NCBI GenBank assembly: GCA_027627225.1
Contig: CM051033.1
Location: forward strand, 9,555,501 to 9,619,500
Source: Congeria kusceri
Lineage: Eukaryota > Mollusca > Bivalvia > Myida > Dreissenidae
Reading direction: 5' to 3'
Length of the DNA: 64,000 nucleotides
The notes beneath the pieces are model-generated. The model worked only from the letters and a program-made list of their open reading frames with translations. It searched no databases and was not told the origin of the DNA. This document shows, piece by piece, positions 1-11,642 of this stretch. A program made the translations under genes and the position numbers. How positions within the stretch are numbered: position 1 is the first letter of the stretch; every line of letters begins with the position of its first letter.

Positions 1-1151
1 CTTAGTATAAACGTAATGTTTGTGTTTAGCTCTCAAAGACAAGGCCAGTACAATTTAAGATACTTCTTCAAAATTGGAAGAAACTAGGAAGCAAAAGAAC
101 TTGGTTGCTGCGAAATAATTCAGGAGATTGTTGAGAATTCTTCCTGCTTGATATAAAAACTGAATCGGAAGATGGATGACCTGGATAAGATGGATACGAC
201 TGTATTAAATTAAATTAAGATTTATACAAAGCGTGTATATAAAAAGAAAATGGCAATGAATATTGTTTCGGTATTGATTTATTTGAGTCGGTCGTAGGGC
301 AAATGCGCCATATTTTATTGTAGCATTTGATGACTGTCCTAATTTCATACTGTTTGTAAATACCTTTGTAAATATTTTGATTTTGAAGAAGAAAACTACT
401 TATTGGATGTGCTTTTATCGGGTGGTTCATGTGCTATACGCTGCTTAATAGTAAAGTGGTTATTGTTTCTTGAAACGAATAACATTAACTGTTAATAAAT
501 GATTCGCAACAGTATTGATGATGCATGGTCTTTGACAACTATACCCATATATTTATGTCGCGGGGCAGCCGAAATAGATAAAAGTTTGCACTATGTCGCA
601 AAGGAACATTAAAAGCTGTGACCGGTATACAATTAATGTATTTTCAGAGATTAAGAAACAGGACCATACCTGGTGTAATCAACCGTTTAATGTAGATGAT
701 AGGTACATTTGTAACAAAATTAATTATGCATGGCAACAGTGTTCATAATATACTTTTTCATATATTTATCACTTTTAAATTCTTTAATGATGTTTGTAAC
801 CCTTGGTCCCAATCGTGACCGAGTTGTTGAACACAGTAACATATGTTTTGTAAACCCTGAGTATTATTATAAATGCACAATCAATTCAGAGACAGAAAAA
901 CTATAACTGTTTATAGGACCTGAAATTTCTTATATTCATTATCAGATTTCAATACCTTGGTGTAACACAAATTGTTTAATTGACGTAACCAATGACAACA
1001 TGTTCAAGCAAACTATTTGTGCTCGCACAAATAACCAGTCATTTGAAAACCTTTTTAAACACGGGAGTGAGCTTCGGAATTGATAACAAATGTTGTCATG
1101 CTCATGTATTCAAACACAGTATTTTCCATAATATAGCCTCTATTGCGTAAA
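1..1151. other. AT-rich non-genic stretch
   Basis: No open frame with convincing codon content, no paired splice sites and no repeat that I recognise. Only scattered A/T runs are seen. Confidence 0.5.
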
Positions 1152-1319
1152 GTGATTTATAGTCGTCAGCTGTGCAGATGGTAATGTGATTTATAGTCGT
1201 CAGCTGTGCAGCTTGTAATGTGATTTATAGTCGTCAGCTGTGCAGCTTGTAATGTGATTTATAGTCGTCAGCTTTGCAGCTTGTAATGTGATTTATAGTC
1301 GTCAGCTGTGCAGCTTGTG
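1152..1319. repeat. 34-bp minisatellite, 5 copies
   Basis: Five head-to-tail units begin at 1152, 1186, 1220, 1254 and 1288, an exact 34 bp period. Each contains GTGATTTATAGTCGTCAGC followed by TGTGCAGCTTGTAAT. Copies differ by only a few substitutions (GATG for CTTG in the first, TTT for TGT in the fourth), so the array is young or homogenised. The period is not a multiple of 3 and no open frame crosses it. Confidence 0.95.
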
Positions 1320-4300
1320 ATTGTATGGCTACCCGAAACAGAAGGTGATCATGAAAATGCTTCTAAATAACACATTAAATGCTTTCTTCCTAGCGAAGTA
1401 TACGCAAAGTATACTTAAATATGTTGTTCGATGTTTTAAAATGACTGTTATAATGACTAAAAGTCGAGCACATATTAAGAAAACGTAATGAAATTAGCAA
1501 ATAGTAAATACAGATTTATCCCACGTGTTAACTATGCGTATAACGTGCATTTACAATGCCATACAAATAACCTCTCATTTGCTGGTCAATCAAATTGTAC
1601 AACACATATTTTGTTATTATGATAAATTTTAATGGAAGGAGTGAAAAAAAAAGAATCATTTTGCTAACATTGGTAGTTATACCACGCTACGCAGTGATAA
1701 GGAGCGGCAAAGTATCATAGATAAAAAATATAGACGCAACTTTTAGTGGCATAATTAGTGCGATTACAGCTAAGCAGAATACATATGCTATAATAATACA
1801 TTTTAGATGGTCAAAAAGTAAAGGATATACATACTGATTTTACATTCGCGAACACACTTCATGTAAAATAATATTTTTTTTTTTAAAAGAGAAAAAATAA
1901 CAAGAACATCATTATTTATGTTTTACAGTTTATTTCCAAATACAACTACATAATAGTAAATCAAGCGTGGCTGAGTGGACTGGAGCAGTGTACAAAAATA
2001 ATTAGAATACGTATCACAATATCTGTCATGTATAGTGTGCTGTGTTTTATTTAGTATTAGACACATGTGTTTTCTCGGAAAGCTGATGTAAAATCATTAT
2101 AGTTCCCATGCATAAGTCAGGGTCTAAACCAGACACATTGAACTATAGAGAATTGTGTTTATATTTGTTGTTTTAAAAATGTTTTCTTATAATAAACCAA
2201 TAGGCATAATTTCATTGACAAAATACAATCATCGAAGGCGGATGTTCGCTCGGGATACTGCAGATAATACGCTGTTTAAAAATTGTTTAAATGATAATTT
2301 ACAAGACCGGGGGGATTGCACACTATAAACGTTGATTTAAGGAAAGATTTCCATCAATAAGTACACAATGACTTATATGCAATACCAAACAATTAAAAGT
2401 AATGCAAACGATTCGCAACGAAATATAACTATTTATAATTTAGCATCCGAAACGTTTATCATGCAATTAAGACACGCGCCACGATAACATAACTAGTACG
2501 ATTTTTTTACCTCGATACGATTAGGTTACCCCGCTTTCTAGTAACAAAACCACGTTTGTAAATCTGTAACCGAAGTCATACCTGATTTAACAGGTATACC
2601 TTCCGTGGGCGATATTGAAAATGCACAGAAGAAGTCGCCAATCCAATAAACAGGATATCACACATGTGCGGACATACAGGAAATCACTATATCCCTTACC
2701 AAACTGTTTTATCTTTTCTCGATAAAACTATCTCGGCTATTTAAAATTCGCGCACAATCTGTTTAAATATATATAGAAATCATTAAATCTCTAATCATTT
2801 TATTCACCGCGTACTCTACAACTAAAAATAGCCTTCATCGTTCAATAAGCACAAACTGGCGTATACTGATTCGCGGGGGCTGGTCGTATATTTGGATCAA
2901 CGTCCGATAAAAATAATTAGACAGGTGTATTTAGTCAACAAATGGGATTTTATATTTCCGCACTCGTTTTCGTAGAAAAATAGTCCGTCATACAAATACA
3001 TGTATATATAAGTGGGTCAGATACAGCTTACCTGGCGAATAAAACAAAGGTTTATGCGGCAGATAAATTTTCCTACGACAAAATCATTAACTTAAAGGAT
3101 AACATTGATTATCCCCATATGTTTACCTTTAACAAACTCGTTTACTTGTAGGATAAAATTGATTATCTCCCTTAATAAACAATAGGTTTAATAACTAGAA
3201 TAATTTCTGAAGCAAACCATTATGAAAAAGTGTTCGCAAATTGTCGAATGTCATAACATCCAATATTTTGGCGCACTTGAGTAAAACAGATTGGTCAAAT
3301 GCCTACCCTGGCAAATATGATGGGTTTGTGAATGATCCTTCAGGCCTATTTGGGGAAGTGGGCATCAATTACCGGAATGATTGTCCCACTTTCTTTCAGA
3401 AAAGTAATTGCTCTGAATGCATTATTTCTTTTTTCAAAACAGGACAAAATTCTGGAAGACAGCTTTTTCTAATTGCTTATTGGGTGGATGTGAGCTAGAC
3501 ACGAGAGTTTATTCTCAAAAAGTAAATACAAGAAAAGAAAGTTAAATATTTAGGATAATTGTTCAACCAGATGAATGAAACAAAAGCATATTGTTTAATT
3601 GCTTTTGCTCAAAAGCTAGCACACGTCTTATGATATTAAGGGCACGGCACCGTCTGGATGATGAAATTAATTGGTCGTATTGCCAAGTTGTCCCATATAG
3701 CATGTACGGACAAACGCAATTTTGCCAGAATTTAGCATTAAAGTAAGTACAGGCAACAAAGATCAGCTGTCAAGAGGGGCGACTAAGCCAATAGACGATT
3801 CGCCACCATTTTGCCCTTTCTCATGTGGGCGATTTTCGACCATCGTTATAATCTTGTTCCATAAATTATGATAATAAGTAATGTTACGCCTGGAGAAAAA
3901 TAGTGCCAATTAGTATGGCGAATTTGTATAACATTCATATACAAGATACGATCTAAATCAGCAGCCCCATTATTTGTTCAATGTACATGTTCATCGAGCG
4001 ACTTGCATAGTTTAAAAAATCCGACATCGTACATACCATCTTGAGTAGTTATTTTACTACGCGTGATGTATACTGCGATAACATATCGTTTCGCGTAATA
4101 GCCATATTGTTTATAAACAAACATTGAGAGCGCCAGTACTTCTTCAACTGTCTTTCAAGCAGTGTTGACATATAAACATAAGTTAATATTAGCCGTTAAA
4201 TAAGGACCTTCTTAGAAAAAGGTAAAGATTTTTTATTTATCTCCACTCGATAAATGTGTGTTTTTGTTGTTTTCTTTGCAGACATTTGGAATTTAATTTT

Positions 4301-4488
4301 CCGGTGTTAATTTCGTGTTGTTGGTTTCATTTTTTTTGTAGTTTTGTTTGTTTTGTTCTGTTTTGTTTTTTTCAATTTTCAATTTTTCTTAAATGTGTGG
4401 TGTTTGCCATAACTTGTGTTTGGAAACTGTTTCAATCGTTGAAATATGTTTATTAAGCCAACGTTAATATACTCTAAAACAAAGTGTG
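1320..4488. other. Non-genic stretch
   Basis: AT-rich sequence with poly-T and poly-A runs near 1870 and T-rich tracts at 4320-4390. One 85-codon frame at 3241-3498 (+) opens with TTG, has no splice context and matches nothing I know. I do not call a gene. Confidence 0.4.
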
Positions 4489-4909
4489 CAGAACATAAAC
4501 CTGTGACTCTTTGTACTGCCACCATATTGACTTAGATGCGGTTTGAAGACAAGATTGAGTAATAATCTGAGAACCATGTTTAAAGATTTATATCCTTGAT
4601 ATGGCAAACAAAAAGATATAATACTTTGTTTTACGTTGACTTTAGCAAAAAATATACGAGCATGATATACAGAATTGTTTTTGTCGAAAATAGGTTTATG
4701 TACAGAACATAAACCTGTGAATATTTGTACTGCCACCACATTGACCTAGATGCGGTTTAAATACAAGATTGAGTACTAATTTGAGAACCATGTTTAAAGA
4801 TTTATATCCTTGATATGGCAAACAAAAAGATATAATACTTTGTTTTACTTTGACTTTAGCAATAAATATACGAGCATGATATACAGAATTGTTTTTGTCG
4901 ACAAAATAG
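4489..4909. repeat. 214-bp direct tandem duplication
   Basis: Two adjacent copies are offset by exactly 214 bp (GAACATAAACCTGTGA at 4491 and again at 4705; GTTTTTGTCG at 4677 and 4891). They are about 93-95% identical by eye and differ by scattered substitutions. No coding capacity is shared between the copies. Confidence 0.92.
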
Positions 4910-5328
4910 CATTGTGTTTATTAATGTTTTAAAAAGCATTTATATATAAATAAATTATGGGTTGAAAACAACAGTCTGCACTATTAGACACAGTAGTTAA
5001 AATAATGTTCGTCAATATATATGAACAAACTTAACTCTACACACGCCAGATTTCTGAACAGTAATATATACTGGAATTCATTATAATGTATAACCGTTCT
5101 ATTATGACTCAATACGTTGGGGAGTTATGCGCAATATAAAAGATACCCGTGTTAAAATGCTCGACACTAGTGGTGACTTTCAGATCTACATGTGTTCACA
5201 TACAATCTTTATCAAACAGCGTAGTTTAAGGAATGTCTGGCCTCTCAATGGGGTATTCCACTCCGTGTATTGGTCCACCATAAAATCTCTTATCATAATA
5301 TGCAATCATTTCAAAGTCATAAATTAAT

Positions 5329-6146
5329 AACTGCAATCATATAATTGTAACCGCGGTTACAATTTTATGTACGGTGGCATAGATGTAACATAGATGCATG
5401 TTTTTATTTATGTCGTTCCCACGACATATTCAGTCGTGGGAACGAGATCTTATCTCGTGGGAACGAGATCGTATCTCGTGAGAACGACATAATTATGTCG
5501 TTCCCACGACATATTAAGTCGTGGGAACGAGATCTTATCTTGTGGGAACGAGATCGTATCTCGTGGGAACGACATAATTATGTCGTGGGAACGACATATT
5601 AAGTCGTGGGAACGAGATCTTATCTCGTGGGAACGACATAATTATGTCGTGGGAACGAGATATTTTTGTCGAGGGAACGACCTAATGAACCAATCAAATT
5701 CCATATTGCTCTCGCAGAAGAAAAACAATTTCTTTGTATCTTAATCCAGCACTGAAATACGATATTTATGTAAGCGTCTCTTGTATCAGCCATTGAAACA
5801 TGCTTTTAAACAACGTGTATTCTGATTGGTTAATTATGTCGTTACCACGAGTTAATTATCTCGTTCCCACGACTTAATATGTCGTTCCCACGAGTTATTT
5901 ATGTCGTTCCCACGAGAAAAGATCTAGTTCCTACGACTTAATATGTCGTTACCACGAGTTAATTATCTCGTTCCCACGACTTAATATGTCGTTACCACGA
6001 CATAATTATGTCGTTCCCACGAGATACGATCTCGTTCCCACGAGATAAGATCTCGTGAGAACGACTTAATATGTCGTGGGAACGACATAAATAAAAACAT
6101 GCACTTGTCACATCTATGCCCTCGTATTTATGACTGCAGTCACATC
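5329..6146. mobile_element. Foldback transposon with 21-bp phased inverted arms
   Basis: A large inverted repeat. The outer arms share GGCATAGATGTRACA and TGCATGTTTTTATTTATG (left from about 5374, right ending near 6121). The inner arms are arrays of TCGTGGGAACGA or its complement: about 13 cores in the left arm (5413-5690) and about 12 in the right (5838-6085). The first cores start at 5413, 5434, 5455, 5476, 5498 and 5519, a 21-22 bp step. The centre (about 5690-5835) is unique, bounded by AACCAATCA and TGATTGGTT. A 22-bp perfect palindrome centred on CCGCGG sits at the left edge (5346-5367), and a shorter one centred on CTGCAG at the right (about 6132-6143). There is no transposase frame, so this is a non-autonomous foldback or MITE-like element. 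A clear target-site duplication was not found. Confidence 0.85.
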
Positions 6147-7432
6147 TATTTTTAGCTGTAGTGCGTATATGTACTTTTGACCCAACGGGTACGTCATAGA
6201 CCACAGCAGGGTGTCACTTCACAGGGGTACAATACCTAGATTTGGGGCGGGTCAAATAAAGAAGGATTAAACTAGGCCTTCAAACGTTCCTTAAATAACA
6301 CAATAATTGTGTACGTTCGTAGTTAAAAGACAACTCAGAGTTTTACCAACAAAATCACCTTAACACATGATATTTTCATATGCAGACTATTGCTATAAAC
6401 TATAAGAACACATTTTGTCATGTGTCATGTGTTTTCCTATAGGCGTATGTGTAAATATTAATGTTCATTTAGCGAGGTATCATCTACTTATTTTATAACG
6501 TTTTCAGAAACATATTTAATGTTTGTTGACAAAGCACTTACTGTATACCAGTAATCAGTATTGACTATCTTGCCGTGTTCCTGCACGACTATATAAAATA
6601 TATAATATTTAAAGATGTTTTTATTTAATTTTAACACATTCTGTATCGGTATACAGTTATATTAAATGTAACATATTAAATCAATACACTTTGTGAATAA
6701 TATTTCAGTTGTCTTTTGGGGCTTGAGTCTGGTCTGAGTTGATGTTGTTTAGGAATCAGGATTTTGTTTGATAAAACCGTAGACGATTATTAAGTTCGCA
6801 TAATTCTGAAATGCTTAATATTATGGTGATAAGGGACATTCTTATTTTTAAATATTATTAAATGGCAAAGCATCAATAATATATGGTCCTTTATTAAGGG
6901 CAAGTGACCGATTCATTTCAAATTATCAATTCAAGGTTCTTAACAGCAAGAGTATCATCATGAAGTGTGAAGGGCTCTAAATGAATGGCGCCCAGTTTAC
7001 TATGTAGTGTTGTTAATGTAAACGGCCAATTAGAAAAACACGTACGTTTCTTAATTAAATAAGCAAATATGCTTAATTAAGCAACGTATAATACGATACT
7101 TTTTAAGGCATACCCGTAGCTTTGCGCATGTATTTTATTGTAGATTAGTTCTAGCAAAACTGATTGTTGGAAAAGATTGCAAATATGAAAAAAAAACCTG
7201 CGTTTGGATTGGAATTCGCCTTTTACATATTCACCATACTGTGTCGTCACATATGCAGTTGATTGTAGTTGTTTAGGTCTGTATCGGATTAACAGATATT
7301 TTAGTATTGTTTAACAGTTTGGTATACTTGGTAATATTTAGCATGGTGTTTCTTGCCACAATAGGTTTCATGGTATAACTGTCAGTAGCTTATGTAAGTA
7401 CTGCATTTCTTTCCAGTTTCTAAATCTGACAC

Positions 7433-8983
7433 ATGCCTGCAACATACGCTGCATGGAAAAGTGATAGTGCTCTATGGACTGCTCTCGTAACGTGTGCAAT
7501 AGATGAGCTACTGCCATATTGTGATGAGTCGGTGATAAATCACCTTACCCATGTTATAGCTGATATGGCAAGGAGGGCTCGAAACAAACCAGACTGGACA
7601 GAATTCATGACCTGGTGTAAAAGTGAACTTATACACATTTGCAACCAGTATGATATTAACGTGGCGAATATGGAAAAGACAATAAATTGCATCGAGGGTT
7701 TGACACCGATGTCTCACTACCAGCTTGAAACTTTGAAAAGGAAAGTAGATATTTGGCGCCCACTTTTGCTATGCACAGCGGAATCGAATTTAGAAAGTAA
7801 GTATCGCAATGTTATACTGATATTGTTTATTCATGCCATGTAGTATTCCTTATGTATGTTTGATGTTGTTTTTTTGCTCGAGGGCAGCAAAACTTATTTA
7901 GCTCTGCCGATTTGGATTTACGTTTAACCTACAATTGTATATTGTTTCATTTAAAATATGTTGATGTTTGTGTTCATTGTTTGTATATATGAGGCGTGTC
8001 CTGTGAAAACCGGGCTTAAATGCATGTGCGTAAAGTGCAGTCCGCACAGGCTAATCCGGGACGACAATTTCAGCCTACAGTGGATTTATGTTTAGAAGAG
8101 ACTTCCTTCAAACATAAAATACCATAAAAGCGAAAAGTGTCGTCCCGGATCAGCCTAAGCGGACTGCACAGGCTAACTCGGGACGACACTTTACGCACAT
8201 GCATTAATCCCGTTTTTCCCACGTTACGCCTCATATTTCCTGTGTTTCTGTCTGCAATGTTGCAATTTGTTAAGGCAATGGCATGCATTTTCAAAATATT
8301 TTCTTTCATTTTAGGTTATATTCCTACACAGCTGGTGCAGATCCATCACCTTCGTCGCTACTTCTCTGCTTGTGAGTTATAACGTATATGAATATTACAT
8401 GTAGTTAAGCATATTGTCAGAATGTCTAACACAATCTGCTGTTCAATTGACATTCCAATTTTCATTCATTTCCCGTTGATACCACTCATCTATTGACAAA
8501 CAATAACTAGTTATCATTCTGTTGATACTTTATTACACAGTGCGAAGGTATACCGTTAAATCATTCGTTCTGTGTTAAAAGTACGGCGAGATGTTCCTGA
8601 CCCTTGTGAAAGTATAATAAAGAGTGTATATATTATTTTATGATCTCATAGTATAAGGGAATCGTATATTACTGCCTTAAATAGCATCCATTAAATCACT
8701 AACTATTAAAATAATCAGAACCAGTTTGTGTCGACCAGTGTTGTCCATAACAATAATAACAATACCACATTGTTTACGAATTTATTAAATACAAAAAACT
8801 TATAAATATTTAAAAGTATGTAAAAGCTGCTATGAGTCATTTTTGTTTTATTTCGGCACAATCCAAGCAAAATAACGACATATAGACATATGTTAAGCTG
8901 TTTTATCTTTTCCAGCTGTCGGTGACATCGAGGGAAGAAGATGTACGCCATGTCCTCCACAGAGAGACCATAACACTTATTAG
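7433..8983 (+). CDS. Gene A: three-exon protein of unknown family, 162 aa
   Basis: Spliced gene. Coding exons are 7433-7796, 8315-8371 and 8916-8983. The sites are strong: acceptor TTTCTTTCCAG before 7417, donor GTAAGT at 7797, acceptor TTTTAG before 8315, donor GTGAGT at 8372, acceptor TTTTCCAG before 8916. Both introns are phase 1 and the frame runs to a TAG at 8981. An in-frame TGA at 7427 lies between the first acceptor and the ATG, so 7433 is the likely start and a 5' UTR exon probably lies upstream (not located). The protein has 162 residues, rich in Leu, Trp and Cys, and looks helical and soluble with no signal peptide or membrane segment. Marks shared with gene B (43631-45146): W8, L18, C21, I23, D24; C62-K63; T83-I84-x2-I87-E88; and C150-x3-P-P near the end. 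I do not recognise the family. Function unknown. Confidence 0.72.
7987..8236. mobile_element. 250-bp MITE with long inverted ends, in gene A intron
   Basis: The ends read ATATGAGGCGT inward from both sides, and the arms share TGCATGTGCGTAAAGTG. Inner copies of GGGACGAC and CAGTCCGC also lie in opposite orientation around a short centre. The element lies wholly inside the intron between exons 7433-7796 and 8315-8371 and has no coding capacity. From memory this palindromic family is very abundant in dreissenid or related bivalve sequence, but I cannot verify that here. Confidence 0.85.
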
Positions 8984-9620
8984 GAAACCACTGTGTCACG
9001 GATAAAATGTGCTAATGATATAAACAAAGGGCCTCAAGCAATAGTATTACTTGATTTGTGTCATGTCGTCATCTATTATATGTATATAATGTGTGTGTTC
9101 AGTCCATATTTCTTTGGATGTATGCAAAGAATTGTATTTGATATGGCTAAGAGGAATATATCCTGGTTCCTTTGTGATTGCAGTCTACATGGTAATCATC
9201 GTCATTTAATAAGGTTATGTAAAGGAAAAGATATGCTTTTATCCGTGACACAGTAGTTTTCTTATAAGTGCGTTGTTGCAGGACATAAAATGTTTTTTCT
9301 ATTGTGTTATGTATTTGTTAAGCATGTGGTGATATTATGTTTTGTGTAGCGCAATAGATGAAGATACTACTTTATTCTTACTTTCTATTAAATTAATTTT
9401 GTATGTGTGAGGATTTCAATATTGTCTTCCTGACTAGTCCATGTGTAGTATTTAAACTAACTAATAAGGAACAAATATATACCTTTGGTTATGTTAAGTT
9501 CTTGTTTAATCATTGTTGTTAAGGTACATTTAAAATATTAAGTGTGATATAAACAACAAGATTTGTGTTGCTCGTTTGTAATTTGACAAATCATTTTGTT
9601 TTCAAATGTATGAACTATAA

Positions 9621-9626
9621 AATAAA
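9621..9626 (+). promoter_or_regulatory. Poly(A) signal AATAAA, candidate 3' end of gene A
   Basis: The AATAAA hexamer lies about 640 bp after the TAG stop of gene A, followed by AT/T-rich sequence. The interval between has no competing long frame that looks real, so it would be 3' UTR. Other AT-rich hexamers occur in this DNA, so the assignment is tentative. Confidence 0.4.
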
Positions 9627-10149
9627 GTAAACATTAACTATTACGTAATAAGTTTTTGTATTTTATTTCAATTGTGCATGTATTTGCATAAGCTGAATAT
9701 TTAGTTTCAGAGTAAAACATTGATTAATTGATAGAAATACTATACAAATGCATGTACGTTTTTGTTATTAATGTAATTTGGTACATTATACGATGCATAG
9801 ATAACGTAAAAAGTCGTTATCTTTTCTCCATTTAAAAACGCTCATTTATCCTAACAGTGTATAGCTAAATAATTGATGCATTCGCTTTGCAGCTTTAATC
9901 TGATGTCCACTTGGCTTTCATACTTTGCACATAAGGTGCTTAAACAAGGAAGTAAAGACATGCTTCTATACATTTAGTTTACATATATTATCGCATCTAT
10001 TTCTATATGTCGATTGTGAACAAATACTAGATTAAGAATTATGCTACGTGCGCAGCAGTTTGTCGAGACTAGTTTAATTTAGTTTAAACCTATTTATTTT
10101 AACTCGATTGTATAGCAACCCTACTACTTATTTAGACAATCTCGAGTCC

Positions 10150-10275
10150 TTTTTCTAGGTAGAACCAGTACTTGGTGTCTTTTGGGGAGATCTTGAGGAC
10201 GCTCTCAGAGTGGGAATCGAACCCGGATTGCCGGATTGCTAGACGGACACCATATATATTACTCCACCGCGACCC
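10150..10275 (-). mobile_element. tRNA-derived SINE head
   Basis: Read on the minus strand, the segment opens with GGGTCGCGGTGGAGTAATA (degenerate box A) and has GGGTTCGATTCCC (a good box B, plus-strand 10212-10224). The intervening GTGTCCGTCTAGCAATCCGG is typical of animal tRNA-related SINEs. It does not fold into a complete cloverleaf with a proper acceptor stem. It is a SINE or pseudo-tRNA, not a tRNA gene. Confidence 0.65.
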
Positions 10276-10610
10276 ATATTTGTTAAAACTGGTGTACATA
10301 CGCAGGTCTTCAAGATTGCCAAAGAGTTTAATACAATGTCAAACGGCGAATAATTCACCTCCCGATACAAAAATGGTGTTGTTTACCAATTTATGCAGGC
10401 TATATCGTTGTTCCAACACAGACAATATTTGTAATAAATGATGTATAAGAGACGCAGATATTGTAGCTACGTGTACCGCCTGATCAGTTTAGGATAAAAT
10501 CACATGATATAAATTCTAACAGAAAGATGCCATACGTCACTATCAATTATCAGATAAAAATGGATTAAAAAGTTAAACACTTACCTACATGCTAAAAAAT
10601 ACAAAACGAG

Positions 10611-10678
10611 GCTTGAGCGTGAAACTGTTGTATCTGATAGAGAAATGTTCAGCAAATACAAAAGTTTCATGCTCAACC
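10611..10678. repeat. Stem-loop, 23-bp arms
   Basis: GCTTGAGCGTGAAACTGTTG starts at 10611, and its near-complement ends at 10678 (20 of 23 positions pair), with a 22-base loop. It may be the remains of a small MITE. No flanking duplication was found. Confidence 0.55.
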
Positions 10679-11577
10679 GTCGACATATTCATGTATCATA
10701 CACATTGAATATGTTAAATATTATTAAAACTATAAAGGAGATTGATAGCATGAATGTATATGTATTGTTATAGTTTACAAAATAAATAATAATAAAGGTT
10801 AATGTCTTATACCGCAGGATGTTTACCTCTTCCCGCGGATGTTTCCTGTTTCTTATCATAAAAAAGAAATAGCCAAATATAAAATACTCTTTTTTCAAAA
10901 TGATTTTAATAAAATGTTGCGAAATAGGCGTTTGATAATTTATTTAAATTTCTTTTTCTAAAACTAGAACTTTCTCTATAAAAGGTGATGAACACCCCAA
11001 CATAGTTTATTATGCAGCCAATATACATGTATCGCTACGCAATGACAATATTATATTAGAAACGAGAGACATTATTGTATCTATTACATTTGACAGTATA
11101 GTATTGATATAATGCCTTTATTGTTTCAAAATTTAATATATGCCCGAATGTGTTGTGTTTTTTTATCTGTGAAATAGTTTGAATTTAAAGCTGCTTTTCC
11201 ACAGATGATTAGAAATATAAAAATGAGGCCAGAAAAATAGTTTGTAATGTAAACAATACCATACTGATGAAATACAGTCAATGAAACATCACTTAATAGT
11301 ATAATAACAATACAAATAATAGCGGACAAAACGACTCTTGGGAAAGCCCTTCTAAAATTAGACTAGGACTATTCGGTGTGTGCTACTGAGTAATTGTAAT
11401 TTTGGGCCGTTTATGAACATGCAGATGTGATTCCAATAGCTTATTAGAACGAGTGATTATATAGTATTTGACATGCTTTTATACATTTACGTGTATTGAT
11501 AGATTTCTTTACTTTCTGAAATTTATTTGAAAAATGTCGTGCAAACGAAGATAACTTCTAATACCACAAATGAAAAA

Positions 11578-11642
11578 TTCTTCCGGGCGATTGAACCCGG
11601 GTTCTCGGAGTGAGAGACGGATGTTCTAACCGCGGCGCTAAA
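11578..11642 (-). mobile_element. tRNA-derived SINE head
   Basis: On the minus strand GCGCCGCGGTTAGAACATCC (box A-like) is followed by CCCGGGTTCAATCGCCCGG (box B, plus-strand about 11584-11601). The acceptor stem is absent, so this is a pseudo-tRNA or SINE head. Confidence 0.6.

Noticed and set aside
1152..1319. CRISPR-like array
   Set aside because: Units are contiguous with no unique spacers, and the DNA is eukaryotic; it is a minisatellite.
1962..1993. tRNA-like GCGTGGCTGAGTGGACTGG
   Set aside because: Resembles a box A, but no box B follows at the required distance.
3241..3498. 85-codon plus frame
   Set aside because: Starts at TTG, no splice sites, no recognised motif; composition alone is not enough.
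5992..6204. 70-codon frame with a seven-residue repeat
   Set aside because: By-product of the 21-bp period of the foldback element arms.
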